NCBI RefSeq assembly: GCF_022539505.1
Contig: NC_061513.1
Span: forward strand, 185,224,017 to 185,288,016
Length of the DNA: 64,000 bases
Source of the DNA: Lolium rigidum
Taxonomy: Eukaryota > Streptophyta > Magnoliopsida > Poales > Poaceae
Reading direction: 5' to 3'
The notes under the pieces are model-generated. The model saw only the letters and a program-made list of their open reading frames with translations. It had not been told where the DNA came from and did not search any database. Position numbers and translations under genes: made by a program. Each line of letters starts with the position of its first letter. Within the stretch, counting starts at the first letter, position 1. Of this stretch, positions 10,216-21,775 are shown piece by piece.

Positions 10216-11928
10216 GGGCATCTCCAACCGGGCGACCCATCCCGCGCCCGCGCGTCCGGATGGGTCGAAACGGACAAAATCGCGGCCCAGCGCGCGGACC
10301 CATCCCTAAAACGGACGGCCGGGCGTCCGGGACGACCCAAACCCGGCCCAAATCTTGGACGAGTTTGCGTGGCCGCGGACGCGAAAGGCTGGTCGCTCGC
10401 GTCCTCCCTTGTCCGCCCCCCGGCCCGCCTCGTCGCACTCCCACAACAGAGACACTCCACTCCACTCCCAAAACCTAGAGATGGCCGACGAAGCGGCCGC
10501 CGCCGCCACCGCCACCACCGCCACCATCGGAGAGGAGACGCGGTCGCGGCCGTTGCCGCTCCTTCCGTGGAGGCGGCTTCGAACCGGACGCTCCGGTGGT
10601 CGTGGAGCCGGGCCGCCGACAGAAGAAGGCGAAGCCCGAGCTCACCGCGGAGCGCAGGGCGATGGAGTCCAAGAAGCGGGCGGACCGGCGCCGGGCGCTT
10701 GATCAACGGAAGAAGGGAGGCCGCCGCCGAGGGAGGAGCGGGTGCGGGCGGCGGAGCACCTCCTCCAACTCCAAACACGAGGCGAAGAACACGGTCATGC
10801 AAGAGCGAGGCGCGAGCCATCTCTGTTTTACGGCCACTCATCGCTCGGCCGACACATGCTCATCCCCAGCACCGGCACAGCCTCGGGGAGCTCAGTCCTC
10901 ATCCGTGACCCCGCCCCTTCCTCCAAGATCAACCGGCCCAACGTCCGCCCCGTTTGGGCACGAATTGGGGGCGCATTCCGGGCGGCACGCGTACCACTCA
11001 CGGGATGGGTCACCGGAGGTGGAGAGTCCATGTCGGGGCCGTCACCTTCGTCCATTGACCTCAACCGTGCGTCGGCGAACTCCAAAGGCCACAAGAACAC
11101 GGCAGCGGCCGCCATGGCCGGCGCACGCAACCCGTTCGACGATTTGTCGGCCGCGCGCGCTGGTCCACCGTCGGCCGTGCGAGCCCCTACGTCTTCGCGC
11201 GGACGATCGCCGGCCACCCCGCCATGTCCTTCGACACAGCGAAGCTCCCCGACCACCTCCCGTTGACACACAGGGAGGGCACAACGCTCTGTCCCGCGCA
11301 GCATAAACATCGAGGAGGAGCCGGTTGTTCGTCGAGGGACTCACACAAGCCGCAGCTGCGCACAAGCTAGAGCTCGCCGTGTAAGCAAGCGAACCGCCAA
11401 CTACACGGAGAAGGAGGACAAGATGATCGTCAATGCATGGTTGACCATCGGGCAAGATGCGTTGACAGGTGCCGAGCAGAAGGGGACCGCATTCTGGCGC
11501 CGGGTCTATGAATACTTCCATGAACATCGCAAATATGAATCCTCGAGCGCCCAAATTGAGTTAGACAATCTCAATTGTAATTTTTATATTTTTCTCAAAC
11601 TATGGCACATTTTAATTGATTTATCATGCTACATTTGATGCTATTTTATGCTATTTGCTATATTTTATGTTTGTTATATATTATTCCATGTTTATGAGAT
11701 ATTATTCTAGGTTTAGACATTGTTTTATAAAGTATCACGTGGCCGATGGCCTATTTCCCAAGAAGTAGGCCAAATGGCCAAATGGGGTAGCCGCTGCGTT
11801 GGGCGCAGCGTGCGACCCAACGGACACGCGGACGCGCAGGTCGTTGTCCAGGTGTCCGTTCAGTCGCCCAACAGCCCAAAACGGACGGCCCAGCGCGTCC
11901 GTTTGGGTCGCCCGGTTGGAGATGCCCC
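10216..11928 (+). mobile_element. PIF/Harbinger-type DNA transposon, defective
   Basis: Perfect 24-bp terminal inverted repeats: GGGCATCTCCAACC, then GGGCGACCCA, starting at 10216, and their complement ending at 11927. TTA precedes the left end, but the right end is followed by CGTAG, so no clean 3-bp target duplication remains. The body is GC-rich and holds one broken ORF. The right terminus directly abuts the proximal 5'UTR of the CWC21 gene and could now influence its transcription. Confidence 0.75.
10482..11634 (+). pseudogene. Degenerate Harbinger ORF1 (Myb/SANT-like DNA-binding)
   Basis: Pieces of one protein are spread over shifted frames. An acidic/Ala-rich start is at 10482. A basic stretch near 10620-10700 (KKAKPELTAERRAMESKKRA) follows, and then, at 11396-11550, YTEKEDKMIVNAWLTIGQDA and FWRRVYEYFHEHRKY. 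The last block is typical of the trihelix/Myb-like domain of grass Harbinger ORF1 and related NAM-associated proteins. Several frameshifts separate the parts. No DDE transposase ORF is present. Confidence 0.6.
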
Positions 11929-12095
11929 GTAGTAAAAATATCGGGCCCGCTCCTTCCCCGTCCCGTCGTCTTCGAATCGAATCGGGGGATCTCATCTCGC
12001 GTTCCAGCCAAGCCCCAGACTCGCTCGAAACCTAGGGTTTCGCCGACCCGGGAGCATCTCGCCGACCGCTCGCCGCTGCCGCCGCCGCCGCCGCC
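11929..12095 (+). promoter_or_regulatory. Proximal 5'UTR of the CWC21 gene with telo-box
   Basis: It begins with GTAGTAAAAATATCGGG and shares about 120 bp with the duplicate at 3745-3886. A telo-box (TAGGGTTT, 12033-12040), common upstream of plant translation and splicing genes, lies 56 bp before the ATG. A CCG repeat (12073-12095) leads directly into the start codon. No TATA box is seen between the Harbinger end and the ATG, so the start site may lie in this region or inside the transposon. Confidence 0.7.
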
Positions 12096-15000
12096 ATGTA
12101 CAACGGCATCGGGCTGCAGACCGCGCGCGGGTCCGGCACGAATGGGTACGTCCAGACCAACAAGTTCTTCATCCGGCCCCGGACCGGCGGCCCCCCCAAG
12201 GCGCCGTTCCCCAGCTACGACGACGACGGTCCCGGCGCCGGCGCCGCCGCCGGGGGCCTCGGCGGGATGCGGAAGCCGAACAAGGAGATCCTCGAGCACG
12301 ACCGGAAGCGCCAGGTGGAGCTGCGCCTGGTCTTGCTGAGGGACACCCTCGAGGAGCAGGGCTACACGGAGGGCGAGATCGAGGAGCGCGTCGAGGAGGC
12401 GCGCAAGGAGGCCGAGATCGAGGCGGCTGCTGCTGCCGTCATCGCGGAGGCGGGCGGCAAGGCGCCAGCAGGCGAAGGGTATGGATCTGCCAACTGCTCT
12501 TATCTCTGTATTTCTCTGTATCTGTGTGTGGAATTGCTGCAGAGTAGACCGGTGATAGATATTTGAGCAATTACATTTATGCGATTTTTTAAACTGTAAA
12601 AGCAACCTTTGTTGGTCATATAACAGTTACTACATCATTGGCAGTTAGAAGCATAAGATAGCCTGCATTGTTTCTCTAGCCATGTCTCAGGGTCAGACCA
12701 TTGCTAGCTAGCTTATATGCTACCTCATTAGCTTCTCTCGGGCAACGTCTGAAAGTTCTTTTACAAATTCCCTGGCAAGCTGCGCACAATGGCCAATAAC
12801 AGCAGCTGCCGTACCCAACGGGAAACCTCCTTGGCGCAATTTGGTATCTAGATTTAGTGTTCAAGGTTATTTTCACATTCAAACTGAATCCTATGTAGCT
12901 AAATAGGTGATTTGCAGCGCATGCAGCTGTGCCACATCATTACTTCAATTTTTTATGACTCTTAGTATGACATTCTTTAGCTCATGTTAGTTTGTAGTTA
13001 AATGTAATTTTGCCTCCTGTTCCTTGTATATGATTTGTTGTTGTTGCCCAGTTTATATTTCAGTTTTTTCTTTTGCTTTATTGGTATGATTATCATACGT
13101 TTGTGACAAAACAGTAAACTCTTCTCAGGTTTACGGGCACACAGAGCCACCATGTCGCTGCACGGAAGGAGAAGCAGCTTGAGACGATGAGGGCTGCTCT
13201 TAGGCTGGATGATGTGATTGGACAGAAGAAGAAAGATGATGTGGACAGTGATCCGGAGTCTGGGGAGCTTGTACCTGGAAAGGAATATGATGGATTGGAT
13301 ATTGATGCTCACAACGATAGTAAGGCTTCAAAGGATGGTAAAAAGCGTGCAAAGAAGGGGAAGAAGGGAAAAGGGAATGATAGAAAGGGTCACAGCAGAA
13401 GTTCTAGGAAGAGTAAGCATGGGTATGAATCAGAAGATGATTCTGAGACTGACCATGATGAGAAAAAGGGAAAGAAACACGTGAAGAAATCCTTCTTAGA
13501 TAGAGACGTTGATGACTATGTTCCTAAGAAGACAAAACATGGAAAAGACACTCGTCCTATTTCCGAGGCTGATTCAGAAAGTGATCACGGCAAGAAGACA
13601 AAACAGGCGAAACACAGTCGTGATGAGGGAAAGAAGGTGCCTGTGAAGAGCTCTCGTCATGACGCCAAGGATGAGAAATCCAGAAGAAGCAAGTACAAGG
13701 ATGATTCATACAGTGACTCGGAGAGTGATGTGTCGTACAGTGATTCAGAGAGTGATTCGGATGGTTATGACCAGAAAAGGAATAAATCCTCCCAGCGCAA
13801 TTCTAAAGATGAAAAACAAGCACCAAAAACTAAAGAGAAGGAAGCCAATTTTGGAAAAAATGTTGATAAGCGCAAGAGGCATGATTCTGATTCAGATGGT
13901 TATGCTCATGAGAGGAAAGTACACCTTGATGCGGCGGTTGTTCGGAAGGATCATTCACATGAAAAATCTAAGAGTGACCCGAAGAGAGATGAATATAAAA
14001 ACAAAAGGTCTGTGGAAACTTCTCGACATGACTCTGAAGATGAGAAGCTACACAGCAAGGTTGATAACCGCAAGAGGCATGATTCTGATTCAGATGGTTA
14101 TGCTCATGAGAGGAAAGTACGCCCTGATGCGGCGGTTGTTAGGAAGGAGCATTCACATGAAAAATCTAAGAGCGACCTGAAGAGTGATGAATATAAAAAC
14201 AAAAGGTCTGTGAAGACTTCTCGCCGTGACTCTGAAGATGAGAAGCTACACAGCAAGGTCCTTCCGAAGGACAAGTACACTGACGAATACCAGAGGCCTG
14301 TGAAGACTTCTCGCCATGGATCTGAAGATAAAAAGTCACAAAGCAAGGTCATTCGGAAGGACAAGTACACTGACGAATCAGAGACTGACTCAGGGAAGCA
14401 TAACAGTGAAAAGAAGAAAGCTGCAAAGTCCTTTCATCATGTTTCTAAAGTTGACAAACCAGCACCAAAACTTAAAGAGAAGGAAGAGGACACTGGTAAA
14501 AATGTTGCTAAGCGTGTGAGGCATGATTCTGATTCTGATTCTGATGAATGGAAAGGACGGCTTGACACAAAGGTTAAAAAGATCGTGAAAGAAAAAAGAA
14601 GGGTGATGAGCTCAAGTGATAGTTCATTTTACAGCGGCAGCAGCAGCAGTGAATCAGATGCGAGTGCTGAAAGCCGGGAGAATAGGAAATCTGGGAGAGG
14701 CTTGAAGAATAGTGAAGATAAGAACTATGCTAAAAGAGCTTCTTACAAGAATGAGTTAGATGAAAGGAAAATCAGTCAAGATGGGAGAAGAAAGGATCTC
14801 AACGATCAAAGGCATAAGGAGGAAGAGAGAATGGAGAGGGAGAAACAAAAACAGAGGGAGGAACAGAGGAAGGAGTTGGCGAAGCAAAAACACCTGGAGG
14901 AAGCGAGAAAGGAGCTGGAGAAGCAAAAACGCGAGGAAGAAGAGAGGAAGGAGCTGGAGAAGCAAAAACAGAGGGAGAGGGAGGAAGAGAGACCGAAAGA

Positions 15001-15274
15001 GAGAGAACATGAGAGGAGGAAAGGTGAACATGGTATGGAAAGGGACTACAAAAGAGAAGTTGGAGAAGACAGGTATGACCCAAGTGCAAATAGAGACAGT
15101 GATGATGAATACAGGGGCCGGAGGCCACGTGAAGACTATGGCCGACACAGAACTAGAGATGCAGATAGCCATGATTCGAAGAGGTCTAGATATGACGACT
15201 CCTATAAGCACTCAAGACCAGAGTATGAAGATCGCTATTCTAGAGATGAGTACAGAGACAGGAGGCATCGTTGA
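12096..15274 (+). CDS. CWC21-like: CWC21/SRRM2-type spliceosome protein (cwf21 domain, RS-like tail)
   Basis: Two exons, 12096-12478 and 13129-15274; the intron has GT...AG ends, the split codon is GG/G, and the product is 842 aa. The N-terminus MYNGIGLQTARGSGTNGYVQ is the hallmark of CWC21/SRRM2 proteins, which dock on the spliceosome near PRP8 and Snu114 in the activated (Bact) complex. The cwf21 helix covers about residues 62-106 (KEILEHDRKRQVELRLVLL onward). After it comes a long disordered Ser/Asp/Lys tail with repeated DSDSDGYAHERKV and SEDEKLHSKV blocks, including an exact-period 66-aa tandem duplication (13862-14257). A Glu/Lys/Arg-rich probable coiled coil follows at about residues 685-760, then a DRY/RDRRHR end. 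It probably acts in the nucleus, in splicing speckles. No defect is seen. The start codon follows the family N-terminus exactly. Confidence 0.92.
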
Positions 15275-15975
15275 ATGCAGAGCTTATCATATATGTAAGT
15301 CTCACTTTTTATCACTGTTTGTTATTTTGCATCATGGTAAAGAAGTAAATACACATATTTTTACCATTTAGTGGGTTAAGGTAGTCTTGTAGATGGTATG
15401 CCATTTGGTTTAGATATACTCTTTATCTTTAAGTAGTATTTGTGATCTTTTGTGTTTGTTTTTGTTCAACCTAACGATGCTCTGGTGATACTTTGCAGTC
15501 ATCTCATCTAAGTTATGTGAAGCAAAGGGCAGCGCTGGTATATCTTCTTGAGCAAGGACGGTTACACTGGGTCACATTGAAGTTCCAGACGTTGAGTCGC
15601 CTAGCACAAGATTTTGGCCGTGATAGTTAATTTTGGTCATCCAGCAATGAGCTTTTGCTGCAGCAGTGAAGTTTTGTTTTCTCATGTTTGTATGAACTTA
15701 GTTCCTTTTCTGTTCTGTCAAGCTTGAGTTGTAATTTGGAGGTTGTATACTACACCAGTTGGATCATAATGCTTCAGCAACCTATGCGGGATATGTATTA
15801 ACCTATGTGCCTTTTGTTCCGAGTATCAGTGAAGTACCGTTGGCTGTACGTTGCTTGTTGTGGCGTTGTTTTGGCAGTTTTGCTCTGTTTAATGTACATT
15901 CTGTGTAGAGGAGTTCCTTGTTTGTTCAGCTTGTTGCTGTAGTTTATAATCCTACTATGAATTATGCTGAGTTTG
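15275..15975 (+). other. 3'UTR of the CWC21 gene, with a probable intron
   Basis: The stop at 15272-15274 is followed by ATAT-GTAAGT (donor at 15295) and, 200 bp later, a T-rich tract with CTTTGCAG (acceptor ending 15498), so an intron in the 3'UTR is likely. A 3'UTR intron more than about 50 nt past the stop could expose the transcript to nonsense-mediated decay; this one lies only ~20 nt past it. T-rich, TGT-rich DNA to about 15970 fits plant polyadenylation elements. The two genes converge with about 250 bp between them. Confidence 0.5.
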
Positions 15976-16220
15976 GTTTTGTTGTTGTAATCTTGACTGG
16001 ACTACAAGGCCCTGATATTATAATACAATAATAATCAATGATTCGGTAGAGGAGATACATACATAATTCAGTAAGAAACATGGATACATAAAAGGATCCG
16101 AACGATCAAATTATTCAGGTAATGCACACGTTATTCATTACCACTCCCCTCGGCGAGAGGGGGTGGAGCTTTACTACACTCTTGTTTGGTCAATCTGAGC
16201 TGTGAAGAGTTTCTTGCCAT

Positions 16221-19200
16221 TTATCTCCCTCCCCTGGGCGAGAGATGGACGTAGAGGGGGTGGAGCCTGTGGCCCACGAACTGCACAGCATTCTCCTCGT
16301 CCTTGTCGCCCTTCTTGAGCCTCCAGGCGAACTCCTGCACAAGCCTCGCGATGGCGGCGCACGAGATGTTAATAGCCTGCACGCTCCCGGCGCAGACCCT
16401 CTTCCCGGCGCCGAACGACAGGGTCTTGAACATGTCCGCAGAGTCGAAACTGCCGTCGAGGAACCTCTCCGGCCTCCACTCCTCGGGCTCCTCCCACTCC
16501 TCCTTGTTCATGTTGCAGCCGTACACGTTGATGGTCACCTGGGAAAGGCCAAAATGTTAAAGCCATCGTCGTCACTCCTCGTTCAGGTAGTGCTCACTGC
16601 TCAGGAAAAGTAAAATTACCTCTGTTCCGGCTGGGATCTTGTAGCCGCCCAGTGTGGTGGTCTGATGGACGAGCCTTCGAGGTAGAACCGAGATGGGAGG
16701 ATGGAGGCGCAGCGTCTCATGGAACACGGCGTTCAGGTACGGCAGCCGAGGAAGATGATCCTCGGTGACCACCGTGTCCTCTTCGCACACCTCCTGGATC
16801 TCCTGGTAGAGACGGTCCTGACGCGCGCAACGAAGAAATCTGGTGTTACCAATTGCATAATGCAGGAAAACGTCGATCGAGAGATAGCAACAAGTTACTA
16901 GTAGTACTTGTTAGTACTAGAACGCCAGCTTGCCTGTTTCTTGGGGTTTTTGGCAAGCTCGTACATAGCCCACTCGGTCGTCACCGAAGTAGTATCTGTA
17001 CCCTCTAAGATGGCCTCCCACACCAGCATCGTCAACACTTCGTCTGTCAGTGTGCCCTCTGCCAGCAAGAAGTCCAGGTAGGAATGGGATACCCTTGACT
17101 GCATTGCACAGTTTTATGATCAGTGAACTTTGACACGAGAATCGTATCAAAACGAAAAGACTACAACTGTTAAGATCTACGGGGATTAATCGGTGCCACC
17201 TCGCCGCAAGCGATCCGTTCTCTCCGTTGATCGATCAAGGCTCGCATCACCGCAGTTCGCCTAGACTCCGCGGTAACAAGTCTTGTATCAAAGCTCTTGT
17301 TTGGAAGCCAGCCGAGGTATGTGAAGTAATCCCTCCAATCGGCCACAATCACACACGTCATCATGTCAACCACCATGGTCCGATGCATTTCTTCCTTTGA
17401 TATCTCCTGCCCAAACTCCTTTACATAAACTGAACTCACATCCTCACCTAAACTCTGCAAGTGCAGCATATGAACACTAAATTATTTATATGTATATACA
17501 CCACCTGACACTTCAAATATAAGAAAGTGTGGTGTGATCGTATAAGGCTATAAACACACTAAATCATGGCGTTTCTAGACTAACCTCGATCAAAGATACG
17601 CGGAATATCTCGTCCCTGAAAACTTCTCTAAAGTTCTGAGGAGCATGTGGGTCGCTGATCACCAGTGAATGAAAAGTGTTTAGCATATTATCCATCATCT
17701 TCTGTCTTGTGTCCCGAAATCGTCTCTGAATATTGGTTACCATTTCATTGTAAGATCTTGGGTCAACTGAAAGCGTAAATGTATCCAAGAGATGGCAACT
17801 GAAATTTATAATTTCGAAACAGTTAAGACTTATATACCTGAGCAGAAGAACCCAACAAGCCCTCCCTGATATAACGCTTCGCCTTTGTGTGGAACTCACC
17901 ATAGTCACTTGTAGCAATCATTGTTTTGTCACGACTTAGCACTGAAAATGCTTTAGCTAGCTTTCGTGTAGATATGGATGTGAACTTTGCAACCATTGCC
18001 TGCAAATATAGGAAGTAATATGTCTCCCTTATTTTTTTTTAAAATCAAATGTGAGTCATTTCTGCCATTTTGCTTCCGTTGCTTGGGTTTTCAATAATTA
18101 TCAAGAATAAATATGAGCATGCTTTGTGTTCTAGTCTGGCCAACATTTTAGCTTAATTTTTTTCCGGGTAGTTCTTAGAGAAAGGAGACCAGCTAACAAA
18201 TAATTTGATCATTTTCTTATGACAATACCTGTTAAAAGCAAGGAAAAAAATAACCCACTATAATAAAATAGCGTGGGTCTAAAAATACGCTATTAGCATG
18301 CTATAGCGTGCTATTAACGCGAATAGCGCGCTATAGCGCCGAAATAGCGTAGCGTCGGCTCTCCAGATATGCTATAGCGTGCTATTACCGTTGGAATAGC
18401 GCGCTATTTTTTTCCATGGTTAAAAGAGAAAAGGAGAGATATAAAAAACCCATCGTAAACTTCTAAGTTCTAGGTTAAAAAACAAACTCTTTTACCAAGA
18501 TTTAGCTTTTACATTGTCATTTGAGAGGGAAGATACTAAGATATATAATCACAAGAAAGTATACAGGGTAAACATGGACTATCTAATGAATGTTATAAAC
18601 TCATAGACGGAAGAGTAAAAGGCCAAATTTTTACTGTTGCCTAGAATTGCAAAAATATATTATGTAGTACAACATAAAAATACACTATGAATTGAATTTA
18701 GGAAATTCGATAAATGAAAAAGTATTTATACCTCCTTGGCTACTTCTGTTGAGTTGAGCACAACTACAGAAGAAGCCCCAGTCCTTATAGTGTATATTGG
18801 CCCATAAATTTCAGACCATTTTGCAAAGGTCTTATGGGGCATCTTTTCGTCCAGCTGAAGCAGATTTCCAATAAGCGGTAAACCAGGAACAACTGCATGA
18901 AAATTAATAAAACCATAGGTGGATCAACTTCTTTTCTGTTGAAGTAGAATTCACATTATTCTTTTTGAAGGGTAAAATTTGTTATTTGAAAATAAGTCGG
19001 TTTGATAACCCATCTGCATATACGATGACAATTTACACTTACTTCTTTTGAAACGAGGCAAAAGCTTTTGCCTTTTCATGAATTACGAAGATAGTTGCTC
19101 GGTTAATTAATAGAAAACCAGCCTAATATCGAAAACAACAGGGTCAAGCCCACACCGAAAATAACAGGACCAAACGCACACTGGACATTGATCTCCACGG

Positions 19201-19705
19201 CAATGTAATGCCGGCTAGTGTGCGCTCCTTTTTTTTTGTTTTGTTCGCTAGACATTGATTCACATCGATTTGCAACGACGTGATCGTCGAGACTATTTGA
19301 TCGGTTTGTAGGCGTCAAAACTATACAACCAGTGATCTATTTAAATTTATTTGGAGATAGCGTTTGGGGGCGTGGCTGAGAACCGGCGTCCCAATAACTA
19401 GTTCTTAAGCCGGCGCTTCCTGTAAAGTCCCAATAACTAGTTCTTAAGCCGGCGCTTCCTGTAAAGTCACGCGCCGGATTAATTATGGAGGTGCCGAGTG
19501 AAGATGCTCTAACACGATAATAGCGAAGCAAGTAGTGCACACTCCGACGAGATTTGGTGAGTTGATCGTCACCTGGGGGCGTGTTGGCGCGTTCCTTGGA
19601 CCCCATCCAGGCGAAGTAGAGAGCGGCCAGCACGACGACAGCCGCCGCGATGGCAGCCACTGCGCCTCCACCGCCTGCTTCGAGTGCCGCCAGCAGCGCC
19701 TCCAT
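16221..19705 (-). CDS. KO: ent-Kaurene oxidase or KO-like cytochrome P450 (CYP701A)
   Basis: There are eight exons: 19573-19705, 18732-18892, 17838-17999, 17585-17725, 17200-17454, 16934-17098, 16620-16817 and 16221-16538. All phases close to give 510 aa, a normal P450 length. Visible parts are an N-terminal membrane anchor (residues 14-34, [20 protein letters not shown]), a PGLPLIGNL hinge, I-helix EGTDTT (316-321), K-helix ETLR (373-376), PERF (428-431) and heme loop [10 protein letters not shown] (447-456, Cys454). The blocks [28 protein letters not shown] and [16 protein letters not shown] match cereal ent-kaurene oxidases. The enzyme oxidises ent-kaurene to ent-kaurenoic acid in gibberellin synthesis, at the plastid envelope/ER. 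Rice has KO-like paralogues acting on defence diterpenes, so the exact substrate is open. Intron 6 has a GC donor. An in-frame upstream ATG at 19795 would add 30 non-hydrophobic residues; 19705 fits the anchor better. Confidence 0.92.
18240..18420. repeat. AGCGCGCTAT-type inverted-repeat insert in KO intron 2
   Basis: A 180-bp block made of overlapping copies of TAGCGTGCTATT, TAGCGCGCTATA and GCTATAGCG in both orientations. It is self-complementary throughout and looks like a small foldback/MITE-type insertion. The rest of the intron is AT-rich and plain. Confidence 0.6.
19388..19465. repeat. Perfect 2 x 39 bp tandem repeat in KO intron 1
   Basis: Two identical adjacent copies starting GTCCCAATAACTAG and ending CTTCCTGTAAA, 108 bp inside intron 1 from exon 1. 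The identity of the copies implies recent duplication. The remaining intron (18893-19387) shows no gene. Confidence 0.95.
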
Positions 19706-20232
19706 CGAGCGGCTTGTAGGTGAGCTATTATTCTCCGGCGGTGTTCGCCCGTTCGGTAGCTGGTGTAGCTGTGTGCCTCGGCATGCTTCCCGCATGCTTC
19801 AATTTATGGAGTGCTGGCATGGGACACGACAAAAGGGTTCCCGCGCGGTTCAGTTGACAAAATGGTCCGCAGCCTGGAATCGCGCTTCAGTTGACAAAAG
19901 GTCCGCAGCCAGGAATCTCATCTCAGGGCTGTACGACTCGATTTCGATCGGGGTGAGTTTATCTGACTGCGTCTGCCCTGGCCGGATATAATTTGTGTCA
20001 GTTTCTGTCCGTTTGCCGCCGGACCACGTATGCTGAAATCGACCACCAGGTGTTTATTGTTTGTTTGGGTTTGACTCTGTCCAATGGTCCGACGTATTTT
20101 CTTTTAAAATTTTCAATCATAGAAAACCATAAATTTACATTTATTTAAAAAGATATTTTTTGTTCATTTTTTCGCATCGGTGCTTGTATTTATTTTGCAT
20201 GGATAATACTATTTTGTTTTATATCATTATTA
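19706..20232 (-). promoter_or_regulatory. Upstream region of the KO-like gene
   Basis: It should hold the KO promoter. The only TATA-like sequence I see on the minus strand is ATTATATC near 19990, about 280 bp before the ATG. From 20100 onward the DNA is AT-rich and runs into a Stowaway MITE. No other motif stands out. Confidence 0.35.
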
Positions 20233-20329
20233 CTCCTTCCGTTTCATAATTTATCCAAATCTGAATACTAGACACATTTTATACATAGACACGTTTAAAT
20301 CTATAACAAGAATTACAAAACGGAAGGGG
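20233..20329. mobile_element. Stowaway MITE (97 bp)
   Basis: It begins CTCCTTCCGTTTCATAAT and ends ACAAAACGGAAGGGG, with TA target duplications at 20231-20232 and 20330-20331. Tc1/Mariner-type ends of this kind are common in grass promoters. Complete and non-coding. Confidence 0.85.
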
Positions 20330-20619
20330 TACTTATATGTGAAGTTAGCCATGTACTCTCTCCGTCCCATGGCTTAGGGCGTAATTTTATTTTTAGTATT
20401 TTGCTCATGACTTAAGGCCCGTGGCTCCTTTTGATGCTAATCTACCAAAATTATCCCTCTCCCGATTCGGGAATAAGTAAATTAGATGATACAAGACGAT
20501 ATAAAAAAGAAGCTCTAGTTCCTCTTCCCGCCGCGTTAGGTCTCTGTTAGCTCCCATCTAAAAATAGGCACGGACGCTTCGCCCAGATGCATGCCAGCCA
20601 GCTCCCCCACCGGCCCAGC

Positions 20620-20870
20620 GAGCTCCGGCCTCCCTCTCCCTCCTGCCCGCCACCCAGCGAGCTCCAGCCTGCCTCCTGCAATGGCCGCCTCCTGGCGAGC
20701 TTCGGCCTCCGTCCCCTCCGGTCCGCTGCCCAGGAGCTCCGACCTCCCTCCTGCATGGCCGCCGCCTAAGAGCTCCGGCCTGCCTCCTGCAATGGTCGCC
20801 TCCCGATGAGCTTCGGCCTCCCTCCCCTCCGGTCCGCCGCCCAGGAGCTGCGGCCTCCCCCTTACGGACG
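20620..20870. repeat. Imperfect ~70 bp GC-rich tandem repeats
   Basis: Four or so units carrying GAGCTYCGGCCTCC, CTCCTGCAATGG and CCGCCTCC words. The frames on both strands are periodic (ELLGGGPEG on the minus strand), so they are not taken as genes. Confidence 0.65.
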
Positions 20871-21775
20871 GACATGCGTCTGGCCGAATAAGGATAAATC
20901 TGGGAGGTGTAGGGGTGAGGTGGCGGTGGATGTTGCTGTTCCAGCGAGCGGTGGAGGTGACGTGGGTGTTCCGTTCGTCCTTGGCCTGCCGTCCGCAGCG
21001 AAGATTGCAGTGGCGCAGCCCGCGCGTGTACTGCAGCCTCGGCGCCGTCGACGGTTGTGTGGTGGCATGAGTCGTAAGCAGGGGCAAGAAGGGAAAGATG
21101 CTGATTTTTTCTCTCCACCGATGGCTACCTAAATAAGAGCATGTCTAACAGACCCCTTAAAACGGCCAAACCCGTATAATAACCGCCGGAATACGGGTTT
21201 CGGCTCTACCCGACCGTCTGGCAGACCACGTAAAAACGCCCCCCGCTCCGATTTTTGTTGTTTTCGATTACGGGGCGGGTCTTCGCCCCCTACTTGTGCG
21301 GGGTGGGAGCGGGCATAGAGGGTCAACCCCTCACTCGTGGCGCGCTGAACTTTCAGAAAATCGCAACTGCAGGCCGACGTCGGTCTGCAGTCTCGCCGTG
21401 GCGGGCCGCGTGGATCGCGTCGGCCCTGGCCGCGTCCGCCTCCGAGACCCCGCCGCCGTCCATCTCCCTGGCCAGGAACTCCAGGAAGGCCTCGGCCGCC
21501 GTGGTGACGAGCGCGTCCTTGGCAGCGTCGTCCTCCGCCTGGCCGCGTGCCTCAGCCACCCGTCCCGCAGGCGCCGCGCGTCAGCCACGAGCGCGTCCGC
21601 ATCAGCTCGCATGGTCCTCGTTGGCCGCGAGCGCGTCCGTATCGGCTTGATTTCGTTATGTGCTCACTGCTCAGCACTCTGCAGCGACATAAATGCATCT
21701 CTTACTCAATCTATTTGGTGGCTTCGGCCTACATTGGTCTCTCTCCGTGGAAAGTTAAATTAGAAATCTAGATGG

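Noticed and set aside
10156..11554. Several overlapping frames of 100-250 aa on both strands
   Set aside because: High GC makes stop codons rare here. Only the plus-strand pieces resembling Harbinger ORF1 have family support, and they are frameshifted.
18240..18420. Tandem short repeats considered as a CRISPR-like array
   Set aside because: Units overlap, lack regular spacers and sit in a plant intron; an inverted-repeat insertion explains them.
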